The notes: generated by a model from the sequence alone, not told the origin. DNA of 18,777 nt from Clostridiales bacterium (GCA_018376855.1 JAHAAN010000021.1:1-18777), one strand, 5' to 3'; shown: positions 1 through 7,596, counted from the first letter of the stretch. Numbers and translations are program-made.

Positions 1-980
1 GCGCCTGTTGCGCCTGTTGCCCCCGTTGGTCCGGTAACCCCGGTTGCGCCATTAGCGCCTGTTGCTCCCGTTGCTCCTGTGGGTCCGGTTGCGCCGTTGG
101 CGCCAGTCGCACCTGTTGCACCTGTTGGCCCGGTAATGCCGTTAGCGCCGGTCGCGCCAGTCGCCCCGGTCGGTCCGGTTACGCCAGTTGCACCATCGGC
201 ACCGGTTGCCCCGGTCATACCGGTAGGTCCGGTTATACCGTTAGCGCCGGTAGGCCCGGTGGCTCCGGTAATGCCGTTAGCACCTGTCGCGCCAGTCGCA
301 CCAGTAGGCCCGGTAGCGCCGGCAACGCCGTTGGCACCGGTGGGACCCGTTGCACCTGTAGGCCCTGTGACGCCGTCAGCGCCGGTAGGGCCAACTGCGC
401 CAGTAGGCCCTGTGTTGCCGTTAGCGCCAGTAGGGCCTGTTGGACCGATAGGCCCGGTGGCACCTGTTGCGCCGGTAGGCCCGGTAGCCCCTATAGCGCC
501 GGTAGGTCCGGTTGTACCGTTAGCGCCGGTAGGGCCAACTGCGCCAGTAGGCCCTGTGTTGCCGTTAGCGCCAGTAGGGCCGGTGGGACCGATAGGCCCT
601 GTTGCGCCCGTTGCGCCGGTGGGGCCTGTTGCGCCCGTTGACCCAGTCGCGCCGGTCGGTCCCATTGCGCCAGTCGGTCCCGTTGGACCAACGCCATCAG
701 GTCCAGTCGGCCCGGTTGGTCCGATAGGTCCTGTCGGACCCGTTGCTCCCGTTGCACCGGTTCTGCCCGTTGCACCGGTCGCACCAGTAGCTCCGGTTCT
801 GCCAGTCGCACCTGTTGCACCCGTAGCGCCGGTGGGACCCGTAGCCCCCGTTGGGCCGGTGGGGCATATTGGTCTAGGCGGTTTGCAGCATTGAGGCGAC
901 GGTGAAATGATTGAACAGCCGTTGCATCTGAGAAGATCTTCCGCACTCGGAGGGTTTGCGGAATTTGAAAATCTATTCAT
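1..980 (-). CDS. Collagen-like Gly-X-Y repeat surface protein (5' part; C-terminus outside window)
   Basis: The reading frame has no stop from 980 to the left edge (326 codons). The start ATG (978-980) follows GGAGG at a 10-nt spacing. Residues 1-41 form a non-collagenous head rich in Cys and Pro (C19, C22, C31, C32, C39). From G42 the chain is continuous Gly-X-Y, mainly GAT, GPT, GAN and GIT triplets, giving about 94 triplets in view. There is a single one-residue break at G96-V97-G98. Such Thr-rich collagen-like chains are typical of BclA-type exosporium or cell-surface filament proteins, which form triple-helical stalks ending in a globular C-terminal domain; that domain would lie beyond the window. 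There is no obvious N-terminal signal peptide, which suits a spore-surface protein made in the mother cell, but this is inference. The plus-strand open frame over the same bases (PV/AP repeats) is the antisense of the triplets. Confidence 0.9.
   Translation of the reverse strand, partial: MNRFSNSANPPSAEDLLRCNGCSIISPSPQCCKPPRPICPTGPTGATGPTGATGATGATGRTGATGATGATGRTGATGATGPTGPIGPTGPTGPDGVGPTGPTGAMGPTGATGSTGATGPTGATGATGPIGPTGPTGANGNTGPTGAVGPTGANGTTGPTGAIGATGPTGATGATGPIGPTGPTGANGNTGPTGAVGPTGADGVTGPTGATGPTGANGVAGATGPTGATGATGANGITGATGPTGANGITGPTGMTGATGADGATGVTGPTGATGATGANGITGPTGATGATGANGATGPTGATGATGANGATGVTGPTGATGATG
378..581. repeat. 60-bp exact direct repeat, 144-bp period, inside the collagen coding region
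   Basis: Bases 378-437 are identical to 522-581. The offset is 144 bp, which is 48 codons or 16 Gly-X-Y triplets, so the duplication keeps the triplet phase. Similarity continues in degenerate form beyond both copies. It points to internal expansion of the collagen stalk by slippage or unequal recombination. Confidence 0.9.
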
Positions 981-1681
981 ACTTAGGTTGCCTCCAAATA
1001 AAGATATTGCCTCCGGTCTCTTGTGAAAGGAAACAGAGGCCTAACACAATGATATGCAGCGAAAATGCAAGATGATACTCTTGCCTGATATTTCATGATT
1101 TGCTCTTTTGGGTATAAAATTGCTTTACTGTTGGATCGTTGAATTTGATTCGATTTTGGTAGTTGCGCAATGTATAAAGCATTCTGAAATATCCAAAAGC
1201 GAGGTGATAAATCGGCGGATATGAAAACAAAAGAATATCGGTTTTTTAAAGGAATTAAACACACCGCAGAAATCGCGGTATTTGGGTATGCTTTATTTGA
1301 GTTTAAATATGCAAAGCGCAGCGCTTTTCTAAACAAAATGGGCCGCGGCATTTTCGCATAAAGGGCGGAATTCAAGCACGATTTCCGATTTAATATGGCT
1401 ATCCGTAATTGAATCCTTGCTGCAAATGCAGAATTGCTTTTTGCTTTCAAGATGCATAGTAATCAGTTTAAAAAGGTTTTGGTCGATTTGCCGACGATAT
1501 CTTTTTGCTATTTTCGATAAATTCGATGAGCGGCGCCGATTCTGGGAACGAAAGTTTTTTTATTACTGTGATGATTTTTTAATAAAGAAAAACGGTTTTT
1601 CTCTACCCGCGTGGAGAAGGAAGGATATGAAAGTATGCTTAATAAGATACAAATCGGATTAAAATTCGTGCAAACAAAAAG
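981..1681. other. Gene-poor stretch upstream of the collagen-like gene
   Basis: About 700 bp without a convincing gene. Open frames on both strands (minus 983-1450, plus 1417-1662) have random-looking composition and no family resemblance. A 46-codon plus-strand frame at 1221-1361 has a GAGGTGAT ribosome-site-like sequence 12 nt upstream, but I cannot support it further. The promoter of the collagen gene must lie here. On the minus strand, CATATCATT (bases 1048-1056) resembles a sigma-K -10 box, without a clear -35 partner. Confidence 0.5.
1221..1361 (+). CDS. Possible 46-aa small protein, doubtful
   Basis: The ATG at 1221 opens a 46-residue frame with basic and aromatic composition (begins MKTKEYRFFKGIKHTAEIAV) that ends at TAA 1359-1361. 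A GAGGTGAT sequence, strongly complementary to the 16S rRNA 3' end, sits at 1201-1208, but its 12-nt spacing is longer than optimal. No clear promoter, no recognised family and no operon partner support it. It could equally be chance in a gene-poor interval. Confidence 0.18.
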   Translation: MKTKEYRFFKGIKHTAEIAVFGYALFEFKYAKRSAFLNKMGRGIFA

Positions 1682-1706
1682 AAAACCGCCTATTTTAGGC
1701 GGTTTT
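1673..1706 (-). terminator. Rho-independent terminator of tRNA-Ala
   Basis: A 9-bp perfect stem (1682-1690 with 1698-1706, AAAACCGCC/GGCGGTTTT) has a 7-nt loop. On the minus strand it is followed by a T-rich tail (TTTTCTTTTTG). It begins 9 nt past the tRNA 3' end. The opposite strand also has five T's, so it may work in both directions. Confidence 0.85.
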
Positions 1707-1714
1707 TAGCTATT

Positions 1715-1790
<76 letters not shown>

Positions 1791-1802
1791 GGAACGCTGC
1801 TT

Positions 1803-1831
1803 ATTATAGCATCTTTCGGGAGTGCGGTCAA
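1803..1831 (-). promoter_or_regulatory. Sigma-A promoter of tRNA-Ala
   Basis: On the minus strand, TTGACC (1826-1831), a 17-bp spacer and TATAAT (1803-1808). The expected transcription start is a few bases before the tRNA 5' end at 1790. It lies between the SGNH hydrolase stop codon and the tRNA. Confidence 0.88.
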
Positions 1832-1858
1832 TACTTTTTTGGGGAAAATGCGGTAGTG

Positions 1859-2974
1859 TTACAGGTTTTCATAGTCCACCAGCATCGCGAGCAGATTAGA
1901 GCTGTAAATGCGCGTTGTCCAGTCATTGGGATGGTGAATGCCGTTGCCGGTCATTGCTGCAAAATCCTTGAAGGCTAAAACGGAAGCCATATTGCGCCAA
2001 ACGTTATAATAGGCAAGACCTTCTTTTTCCAGTGCGCGCTGCGGAGCAGCTAATTCATCAGACCATGCGATAAAGCCGGAATCGGGATTTGCGATGCTGG
2101 GGCCAAGTAAAATAATCTCGCATTGCGGCAAGCGGCTTTGAACGGTTTGAATCATATAGATCAGATTGTCCATGATTTTATCAATAGGATGTTGGCCGCA
2201 GTCATTGTTGCCGAAGCCCAGCAAAAGTAAGTCCGGATTCTGCGACAGCACGCGTTCCTCCAGCGTTTCCACACCCCATCCGCTCTGCGTTCCGCCCACG
2301 GCGTTGTTGATCAGCGTGATGTTGCTTCCGTAAATCTTATGCAGCCCCCTTTTTACAAGCTCCGGATAGCCCGGCATAAAGGGCTCGCGTTTATACCATG
2401 AACTGGTGTCGGCGCCGGTATGGGTGCTATCCCCATGGACTACGATTCGCAGAGGCTCGCCTGCGCGGAACTTTTTCATTGTTTTGGGCAGCAGATTGCC
2501 GCGAAACCGTTCATGGGTGATGATTTCGCATTGTGCCGGATCATATACATAGGTAACTTGAAATACCCTGCCATATAAGGTTTCCCCTTCGCAGTACAAT
2601 GCGTTTCCGATGCGGGCGCATTTGGTGTCTTTATCAAGGCCGGCAGGCTCGGCTTCATAGGGCTTTGCGTTGGCGCCTGCCAGCTCCTCCGGCTCAAAAA
2701 AACCGATACGAGAGCCTTCGGGGCGCAGCAGCGCCTGCGTTTTTTTATCCCAGATCCAATCGCGCCCTTCTTCATAGGTGGTTTTCAGATCGTTGCTTTG
2801 CACAGCAATAATGCGCAAGGGAGAAAACAACAGCCGTGCGCGTATTCTGCCGCCTTTGCGGATAAAGCAGGCAGATTCCCGATACATAACGTTGCTTAAC
2901 CAAAATGGCGTAATGTTGCTTTCATCGTCAAAGCGTGCAGTTGCTTTTTCGGGGGATATATAGATTGGTTTCAT
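1859..2974 (-). CDS. SGNH/GDSL-type hydrolase (putative carbohydrate esterase)
   Basis: 371 aa. The start ATG follows AAAGGAG at a normal distance. Residues 1-170 form a non-catalytic, probably beta-rich N-terminal region that I do not recognise. The catalytic SGNH block begins at about 174: block I IVVHGDSTHTGA (nucleophile S183), block II with G228 in NAVGGTQSG, block III GFGNND (255-258, N in the oxyanion hole), and block V near 343-351, GNGIHHPND. In canonical SGNH enzymes block V is DxxH; the Asp position here is Asn (N344), leaving H347/H348 as the catalytic His candidates. There is no signal peptide, so it is probably cytoplasmic. The likely activity is deacetylation or ester hydrolysis on sugars, but the substrate cannot be told from sequence. 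It is transcribed alone from the promoter at 3013-3041 and is divergent from the membrane operon. Confidence 0.85.
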   Translation of the reverse strand: MKPIYISPEKATARFDDESNITPFWLSNVMYRESACFIRKGGRIRARLLFSPLRIIAVQSNDLKTTYEEGRDWIWDKKTQALLRPEGSRIGFFEPEELAGANAKPYEAEPAGLDKDTKCARIGNALYCEGETLYGRVFQVTYVYDPAQCEIITHERFRGNLLPKTMKKFRAGEPLRIVVHGDSTHTGADTSSWYKREPFMPGYPELVKRGLHKIYGSNITLINNAVGGTQSGWGVETLEERVLSQNPDLLLLGFGNNDCGQHPIDKIMDNLIYMIQTVQSRLPQCEIILLGPSIANPDSGFIAWSDELAAPQRALEKEGLAYYNVWRNMASVLAFKDFAAMTGNGIHHPNDWTTRIYSSNLLAMLVDYENL

Positions 2975-3012
2975 AATAAAAAGCTCCTTTTGCAGATAAT
3001 GATATCTTTACT

Positions 3013-3041
3013 ATTATAACAAAAGGGATCATTGATTTCAA
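3013..3041 (-). promoter_or_regulatory. Sigma-A promoter of the SGNH hydrolase gene
   Basis: On the minus strand, TTGAAA (3036-3041), a 17-bp spacer and TATAAT (3013-3018), about 40 bp upstream of the ATG. It is back to back with the plus-strand promoter at 3068-3096; only 26 bp separate the two -35 boxes. Confidence 0.87.
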
Positions 3042-3067
3042 GAAAGAAAAAGCCGTTTTTAAAAATA

Positions 3068-3096
3068 TTGCGAAAAAACGTGCAATGCGGTATAAT
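3068..3096 (+). promoter_or_regulatory. Sigma-A promoter of the membrane-protein/permease operon
   Basis: TTGCGA (3068-3073), a 17-bp spacer and TATAAT (3091-3096). Transcription would start near 3103. That rules out the in-frame ATG at 3085 as the start of the next gene and supports the one at 3130. Confidence 0.85.
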
Positions 3097-3129
3097 AAAA
3101 ACAGTTTAGTTTGGGCGGAGGAGATTATC

Positions 3130-3525
3130 ATGCTACAGCTCCGGCAGCTGATGTTTTCGGGCGTGGGGGACGCTTTTTTGAAGGGCGCGCTGATGGCGCT
3201 GATCGGAAGCGCGGTCGTGCTGTTGTTCTTGGCGGCGGCGGGTTTCCCGCTTATTGGGGCGGCTAAACGCGTTTGGTTTTTTGTTGTGCCGTTTGAGATA
3301 TTGATTGCAGTGGTTTTTTGTGCGGCAAATTATCCGATCAAAACGGCGTTGGGAATGGTGCTGTGGCATCTGGTGCGAATCATTGCCGCGGCGTTTATGA
3401 TCGGCTTTAACAATAAGCTGCTGGCTGCTTTTAAACGGAAAAAAGTTTTTAGCGTGCTGTATACATTAGGCGCAAATTTGCTGGCGCAGGTGATTTTGTA
3501 TTATTCCTGCGCGATATGGTTTTAA
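3130..3525 (+). CDS. Small integral membrane protein, four predicted helices
   Basis: 131 aa from the ATG at 3130, chosen because GGAGGAG lies just upstream and the earlier in-frame ATG (3085) lies before the predicted transcription start. The protein is mostly hydrophobic, with membrane segments at roughly 17-38, 45-66, 68-92 and 105-128. A basic loop (KLLAAFKRKK) before the last helix suggests a cytoplasmic side there. I do not recognise the family. It is followed after 16 nt by the ArsP_2-type permease in the same operon, so a role as partner or accessory subunit of that permease is a reasonable inference only. Confidence 0.8.
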   Translation: MLQLRQLMFSGVGDAFLKGALMALIGSAVVLLFLAAAGFPLIGAAKRVWFFVVPFEILIAVVFCAANYPIKTALGMVLWHLVRIIAAAFMIGFNNKLLAAFKRKKVFSVLYTLGANLLAQVILYYSCAIWF

Positions 3526-3541
3526 GAGAGGATTTCAAGGT

Positions 3542-4396
3542 ATGTGGGATGTTTTGCTGGATGCGGTGCTGGATTGCCTAAAGCTGGTTCCGTTTTTGTT
3601 TTTGGCGTATTTGCTCATTGAGTATTTAGAGCATAAGTCAAACGGAAAGCTGGAAAAATGGCTGGCCGGCAGCGGACGGCTCGGCACCGTGATCGGCGCG
3701 CTGCTCGGCTGTGTGCCGCAGTGTGGTTTTTCTGTGGCGGCAGCTAATTTGTATGCGGAGCGAGTCATCAGCATGGGAACGGTGGTTGCGGTGTTTCTTG
3801 CCACCTCCGATGAGGCGATACCGGTGCTGTTGGCAAATCCGGGCCACGCGGGGGATATTTTGATGCTGATTGCCGCAAAGCTGGTGATAGCGGTTTTGTT
3901 TGGGCTGTTGATCGATTTTGTGTTTTCACGCCGCCGGGCGGAGCTGCACGGGGAGGCGGTGCACACCGAAACAGAGCATCTGTGCGAGCACTGCGGGTGC
4001 GGGCAAAAAGGCATTATATTGCCGGCGCTTAAACATACGGGCAGCATTCTGCTGTTTATCTTTCTTATTACGTTGGCGCTTAATGTGGTGATTTACTTCA
4101 TCGGTGAGGAGAATCTCGGTTCGGTGCTGCTGCAAAACAGCTTGCTTCAGCCTTTGCTTGCCGGGGTGATCGGATTGATTCCCAACTGCGCCTCGTCTGT
4201 GCTGATTACGGAGCTGTATATTGCCGGCAGTATCAGCTTCGGTTCGGCGATTGCAGGGCTTTGTTCAGGCGCAGGGCTGGGGCTTGTGGTATTATTCCGC
4301 ATGAACCGAAGCAAGAAAGAGAATTTTGTGATCCTCGGCTGGGTATTTGCCATTGCATGTGTCAGCGGTATTGTGCTGCAGCTGCTGGGAGTGTAG
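3542..4396 (+). CDS. ArsP_2-type putative heavy-metal/arsenic efflux permease
   Basis: 284 aa. The start ATG follows GAGAGGA at 9 nt. It is a polytopic membrane protein with an internal two-fold organisation: the first half carries LLGCVPQCGFSVAAANLYAE (56-62 core, C57 and C61), the second half GLIPNCASSVLITELYI (C216). These paired P-[QN]-C-x-[FS]-S motifs are the hallmark of the putative 10-TM heavy-metal exporter family (ArsP_2, formerly DUF2899). Between the halves lies a His/Cys loop, HTETEHLCEHCGCG (C148, C151, C153), plausible as a soft-metal or metalloid binding site. The substrate is not established for this family; arsenic or other thiophilic ions are inferred. It is the second gene of the operon started at 3068-3096, and a strong hairpin follows its stop codon. 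No ArsR-type regulator is present nearby. Confidence 0.85.
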   Translation: MWDVLLDAVLDCLKLVPFLFLAYLLIEYLEHKSNGKLEKWLAGSGRLGTVIGALLGCVPQCGFSVAAANLYAERVISMGTVVAVFLATSDEAIPVLLANPGHAGDILMLIAAKLVIAVLFGLLIDFVFSRRRAELHGEAVHTETEHLCEHCGCGQKGIILPALKHTGSILLFIFLITLALNVVIYFIGEENLGSVLLQNSLLQPLLAGVIGLIPNCASSVLITELYIAGSISFGSAIAGLCSGAGLGLVVLFRMNRSKKENFVILGWVFAIACVSGIVLQLLGV

Positions 4397-4411
4397 AAAT
4401 ATAATTATGAT

Positions 4412-4453
4412 ATAGAAACGCGGGAATGAAAAAGTTCGTTCCCGCGTTTCTAT
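4412..4453. terminator. Strong hairpin terminator between permease and ade
   Basis: A near-perfect stem (4412-4430 with 4435-4453, one T-G wobble) closes a 4-nt loop and contains AAACGCGGG/CCCGCGTTT. It starts about 16 bp after the permease stop. The downstream tract on the plus strand is only moderately T-rich (TATTATTT). It lies between two convergent transcription units and may serve both. Confidence 0.75.
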
Positions 4454-4518
4454 TATTTCGATCGGTTATTTTCGTTAAGACGCTTTATAGCAATTGTGCA
4501 TTAAAAGCCATAACGGTG

Positions 4519-4591
4519 GGCGCACGGCCCCGATTTTCAATCGGGGGGAGCCCCCTTCGGGGGCATAGGCGCCGGAGGCGCCCCGTGCGCC
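4519..4591. repeat. Cloverleaf palindromic element, copy A
   Basis: A GC-rich 73-bp element. The outer stem is 9 bp (4519-4527 GGCGCACGG with 4583-4591 CCGTGCGCC). It encloses three consecutive hairpins, each with a 3-nt loop: 4528-4546 (8-bp stem CCCCGATT/AATCGGGG), 4550-4564 (6 bp, CCCCC-TTC-GGGGG core) and 4568-4582 (GGCGCC-GGA-GGCGCC). The structure is a four-way junction. Its reverse complement shares the layout and core sequences of copy B at 9081-9157. It starts about 10 bp past the ade stop codon. Confidence 0.85.
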
Positions 4592-4601
4592 GGCAGCCTG
4601 C

Positions 4602-6227
4602 TTAAATCTCAGCCAGTCCGTTTGGCGTCAGGCGGATCTCAGGAATGACAGGCAGGCTTACAAAGGAAAGCGTCATAAATGGGTCGATATTCGGCGCAGC
4701 ACCTAGCCGCGCGGCCTGCATTCGCAGCATATCCAGTTTTTTTGCGGCTTCCTCGGCGCTAATATCGCTCATGAGGCCCGCCACAGGAAGCGGCAAAAGC
4801 TCGGTTTTTCCGCCGAATGATACGGCAAATCCGCCGCCCGCGGCTCGCACGGCGTTGGCCGCTGCCGCCATGTCTTCTTCGTGGATGCCTGCTACAATTA
4901 AATTGTGGCTGTCATGCGCGACGCTGGAGGCGATCGCACCCGCGCGCAGACCGTATCCCGTCAAATAGCTCTTTCCGATATGACCTGTGCGGCCGTGTCG
5001 TTCCAGAACCGCCAGCTTTACGGCGCCTTCGCTGCTGAAAAGCTCACGCTTTCGTGTGAGCAGCTGGTTTGGTACGAGCTCAATGGCTGTGCAGGGAATT
5101 TCCGGTGCAAAGGAAAAATCATCAGCTGTCAGCTCTTGCAAATAAAATGAGGAACGGGCGGCTGTTTCAAGATCCTGCGGAACAGGCGGCGCGTCCAATG
5201 CCGCCGCGCCGCTGCGGTAATCATATATAAGCCGACCGTTTTTCCATACCTGCTCCACGGAAAGCTTGGAAAGTTCCGATACCACAGCAAAATCGGCTGC
5301 ATAGCCGGGAGCGACAGCGCCCTTTTGAAACAAGCCGAAATAGCGGGCGGGGTATAATGTTGCCATGCGGATAGCTTCAGCCGGTTCAGCGCCCATGGAG
5401 ATCGCACGGCGCACCATGCCGTCAATATGACCGTTTTTCAGCAGATCGCCGGGATGCTTATCGTCTGTGGCAAACATGCAGCGGCAGCTGTACGGGGGCT
5501 TGAGCAGGCCGGACAGCGCTTCTAAATTATGCGCGGCGGTTCCTTCGCGGATCATGATAAACATTCCGGCACGGATCTTTTCAACTGCTTCTTCGAGCCG
5601 TGTGCATTCATGATCGGAAGTGATTCCGGCTGCGGCATAACGCTGCAATTCTTCTCCGAAAAGCAGAGGGGCGTGGCCGTCTTCACGCTTTCCGGCGGCC
5701 AATGTCCGGCTGATCTTTTTCATAAGGTCTGCATCGCTGCTGAGCACACCCGGCACGTTCATGACTTCCCCCAGTCCCAGTATGCGGGGGTGCGAAAGAT
5801 ACGGTTCAAGCAATTCGGCATTTAGCGTCGCGCCGTTTTCTTCTCCCGGGGCGGCGGGCACGCAGGAGGGAAGCATAAAATATACGTCGATGGGAAGACC
5901 TTCCGTAGCGTGAAGCATGTAATCAAGCCCCTGTGTTCCTAACACGTTGGCGATTTCATGCGGGTCGGCAATGATCGCGCCGGTTCCGTGCGCAAGCGCC
6001 GCGCGGGCAAATTCGGAGGGCAAAACAGCGGAGGATTCCAAGTGGATGTGCGCGTCGATCAGAGAAGGAATTACGATCCCTCCGTGCAGATCGCATTCTG
6101 TTAGGCCGGAAAGGCTTTGCCCGAATGCTGCGAAGCGTCCGTGCACCAGCGCGATCTCGCAGGCTATGAGCTCCCCTGTAAAAACGTTTAAATAAGCACC
6201 GTTTTTTAAAACTGTTTCATATTGCAT
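4602..6227 (-). CDS. ade: Adenine deaminase
   Basis: 541 aa from the ATG at 6227, preferred over the in-frame ATG at 6296 because AAAGGGGA lies just upstream and the N-terminus then matches the family; the longer version would overlap the ychF stop. The enzyme converts adenine to hypoxanthine plus ammonia in purine salvage, in the cytoplasm. It belongs to the amidohydrolase superfamily: the metal motif DAHIH (58-62) in LIDAHIHLESS, ADPHEIANV (87-95), GLGEVMN (151-157), H185, SDHE (204-207), FATDDKHPGD (252-261, D255/D256), and the C-terminal adenine-deaminase region through IDPFMTLSF. The length is close to the usual 570-600 aa. It is the last gene of the operon DUF896-ychF-ade, separated from ychF by 65 bp, and is followed by cloverleaf element A. 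Confidence 0.94.
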   Translation of the reverse strand: MQYETVLKNGAYLNVFTGELIACEIALVHGRFAAFGQSLSGLTECDLHGGIVIPSLIDAHIHLESSAVLPSEFARAALAHGTGAIIADPHEIANVLGTQGLDYMLHATEGLPIDVYFMLPSCVPAAPGEENGATLNAELLEPYLSHPRILGLGEVMNVPGVLSSDADLMKKISRTLAAGKREDGHAPLLFGEELQRYAAAGITSDHECTRLEEAVEKIRAGMFIMIREGTAAHNLEALSGLLKPPYSCRCMFATDDKHPGDLLKNGHIDGMVRRAISMGAEPAEAIRMATLYPARYFGLFQKGAVAPGYAADFAVVSELSKLSVEQVWKNGRLIYDYRSGAAALDAPPVPQDLETAARSSFYLQELTADDFSFAPEIPCTAIELVPNQLLTRKRELFSSEGAVKLAVLERHGRTGHIGKSYLTGYGLRAGAIASSVAHDSHNLIVAGIHEEDMAAAANAVRAAGGGFAVSFGGKTELLPLPVAGLMSDISAEEAAKKLDMLRMQAARLGAAPNIDPFMTLSFVSLPVIPEIRLTPNGLAEI

Positions 6228-6292
6228 GAAGCAATCGTCCCCTTTCAAATATAAGAAAAGCCGCGTTTTGCAGCGCGGCATAAAAAGTACAA

Positions 6293-7387
6293 TCAAACGT
6301 TGAAACGGAACAGCACGATATCGCCGTCCTTCATTTCATAGTCCTTGCCTTCGGAACGAACTAAACCGGCTTCCTTGGCGGCATTATAGCTTCCGCATCG
6401 CATAAGCGCGTCAAAGGCAACCACTTCCGCGCGGATAAAGCCGCGTTCAAAATCGGTATGGATCTTTCCGGCCGCCTGCGGAGCTTTTGTGCCTTTTGTA
6501 ATCGTCCATGCACGAACCTCCTTAGGGCCGGCGGTAAGAAAGGAAATCAGCCCCAGCAGCGTATAGCTGGCTTGAATTAAACGATCAAGCCCGGATTGTT
6601 TTAAGCCAAGTTCCTCAAGGAACATTGTTTTTTCTTCCGGATCGAGCTGAGAAAGCTCCTCTTCGATGCGCGCGCTGATGATAAGTACCTGCGCGCCTTC
6701 TGCGGCGGCAAGCTCCTTAAGGCGAAGCACCATCGGCAGCGTTTCTCCCTGTGCGATGTCGTCCTCGGAAATATTGGCGGCGTAAATAACGGGCTTGCTT
6801 GTAAGAAGGAACTGCGCGTCGATGATCTCCTGTTCCTCTTTTGTAAAGGTCATAGAGCGAACAGGCTTTTCCGCTTCGAGATGCTTTTGTACGCGCTCTA
6901 ACAGCTCTGCCTCGGCCAAAAAGCTTTTATCTCCGCCGCGGGCATTCTTTTTGGCTTTATCAATACGTTTTTCGATCGTTTCCATGTCTGCAAGAATCAG
7001 CTCCAGATTGATCGTTTCAACGTCGCGGATGGGATCGATCGAGCCGTCCACATGAATGATATCCGGGTTTTCAAAGCAGCGAACCACATGAACGATGGCG
7101 TCTACCTCTCGGATATGGGAGAGAAATTTGTTTCCTAAGCCTTCGCCGCGGCTTGCACCCTTGACCAGCCCAGCAATATCCACAAATTCAATGACGGCGG
7201 GCGTATATTTTTCGGGGTGATATATGTCTGACAGCGCGTCCAGCCGGGTATCCGGCACGGCGACCACGCCCACATTGGGTTCAATGGTGCAGAACGGATA
7301 GTTTGCCGCTTCCGCGCCGGCTTTTGTAATAGCGTTAAACAATGTGCTTTTTCCTACGTTGGGTAACCCCACAACTCCGAGCTTCAT
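6293..7387 (-). CDS. ychF: Redox-regulated ribosome-associated ATPase YchF (OLA1 family)
   Basis: 364 aa, the standard length. The P-loop is GLPNVGKST (7-15), the switch region PFCTIEPNVG (31-40), and Walker B/G3 is DIAGLVKGASRGEGLGNKF (70-88). The G4 motif is NISE (205-208) instead of NKxD, the change that makes this Obg-family member prefer ATP to GTP. A coiled-coil segment spans roughly 135-190 and a TGS domain roughly 280-363. C33 in the PFC motif is the probable equivalent of the redox-sensitive Cys described in E. coli YchF. The protein binds ribosomes and is linked to stress responses. Its ATG overlaps the upstream DUF896 stop as ATGA, indicating translational coupling, and AAAGGAAAA precedes it. 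Confidence 0.97.
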   Translation of the reverse strand: MKLGVVGLPNVGKSTLFNAITKAGAEAANYPFCTIEPNVGVVAVPDTRLDALSDIYHPEKYTPAVIEFVDIAGLVKGASRGEGLGNKFLSHIREVDAIVHVVRCFENPDIIHVDGSIDPIRDVETINLELILADMETIEKRIDKAKKNARGGDKSFLAEAELLERVQKHLEAEKPVRSMTFTKEEQEIIDAQFLLTSKPVIYAANISEDDIAQGETLPMVLRLKELAAAEGAQVLIISARIEEELSQLDPEEKTMFLEELGLKQSGLDRLIQASYTLLGLISFLTAGPKEVRAWTITKGTKAPQAAGKIHTDFERGFIRAEVVAFDALMRCGSYNAAKEAGLVRSEGKDYEMKDGDIVLFRFNV

Positions 7388-7596
7388 AATGATTTTTCCT
7401 TTCTTTGGGGCTTGACGTATTCTCCGTCTGCCGTTTCAATGCGCACGTTTTCAAGCGTTTGCCTGAACTGCGCGCGGATCTCTCTTAAATATTCTCCGCG
7501 AAGCACCGCCTGTTCTGATTTTTCCTGTGCGGTGAGCCCTACGGTTTTTTGCAGCTTTGCCAGCTCGTTGATGCGTGCGATCAGCTGAGGATCCAT
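7384..7596 (-). CDS. DUF896 (UPF0291, YnzC-type) small helical protein
   Basis: 70 aa, matching the family size. The pattern IARINELAKLQK (6-17), EKSEQAVLRGEYLREIRAQF and TLENVRI is the two-helix hairpin of Bacillus YnzC-type proteins, followed by a charged tail. The molecular function of the family is unknown. The ATG is preceded by GGAAAGGA. It is the first gene of a three-gene operon with ychF and ade, driven by the promoter at 7631-7659, and its TGA overlaps the ychF ATG by 4 nt. Confidence 0.93.
   Translation of the reverse strand: MDPQLIARINELAKLQKTVGLTAQEKSEQAVLRGEYLREIRAQFRQTLENVRIETADGEYVKPQRKEKSL

Noticed and set aside
79..894. Plus-strand 271-codon open frame of PV/AP/GPV repeats
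   Set aside because: It is the exact antisense of the Gly-X-Y triplets read on the minus strand; the minus frame has a ribosome site, a proper head region and the regular glycine at every third residue.
491..946. Minus-strand open frame rich in Leu/Arg/Gln overlapping the collagen gene
   Set aside because: It is the same strand in another frame; its low-complexity composition is an out-of-frame reading of the triplet repeats, and no ribosome site fits.
983..1450. Minus-strand 155-codon frame upstream of the collagen gene
   Set aside because: It has no recognisable domain or ribosome site and a random-looking composition; it ends right at the collagen ribosome site, which suggests chance openness.
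1417..1662. Plus-strand 81-codon frame
   Set aside because: It has no ribosome site and a Phe/Arg/Cys-rich sequence typical of AT-rich non-coding DNA.
4519..4591. Reading the cloverleaf elements as simple terminators or as CRISPR repeats
   Set aside because: No U-tract follows the elements, separate terminator-like hairpins lie beyond both, and there is no regular repeat-spacer array.
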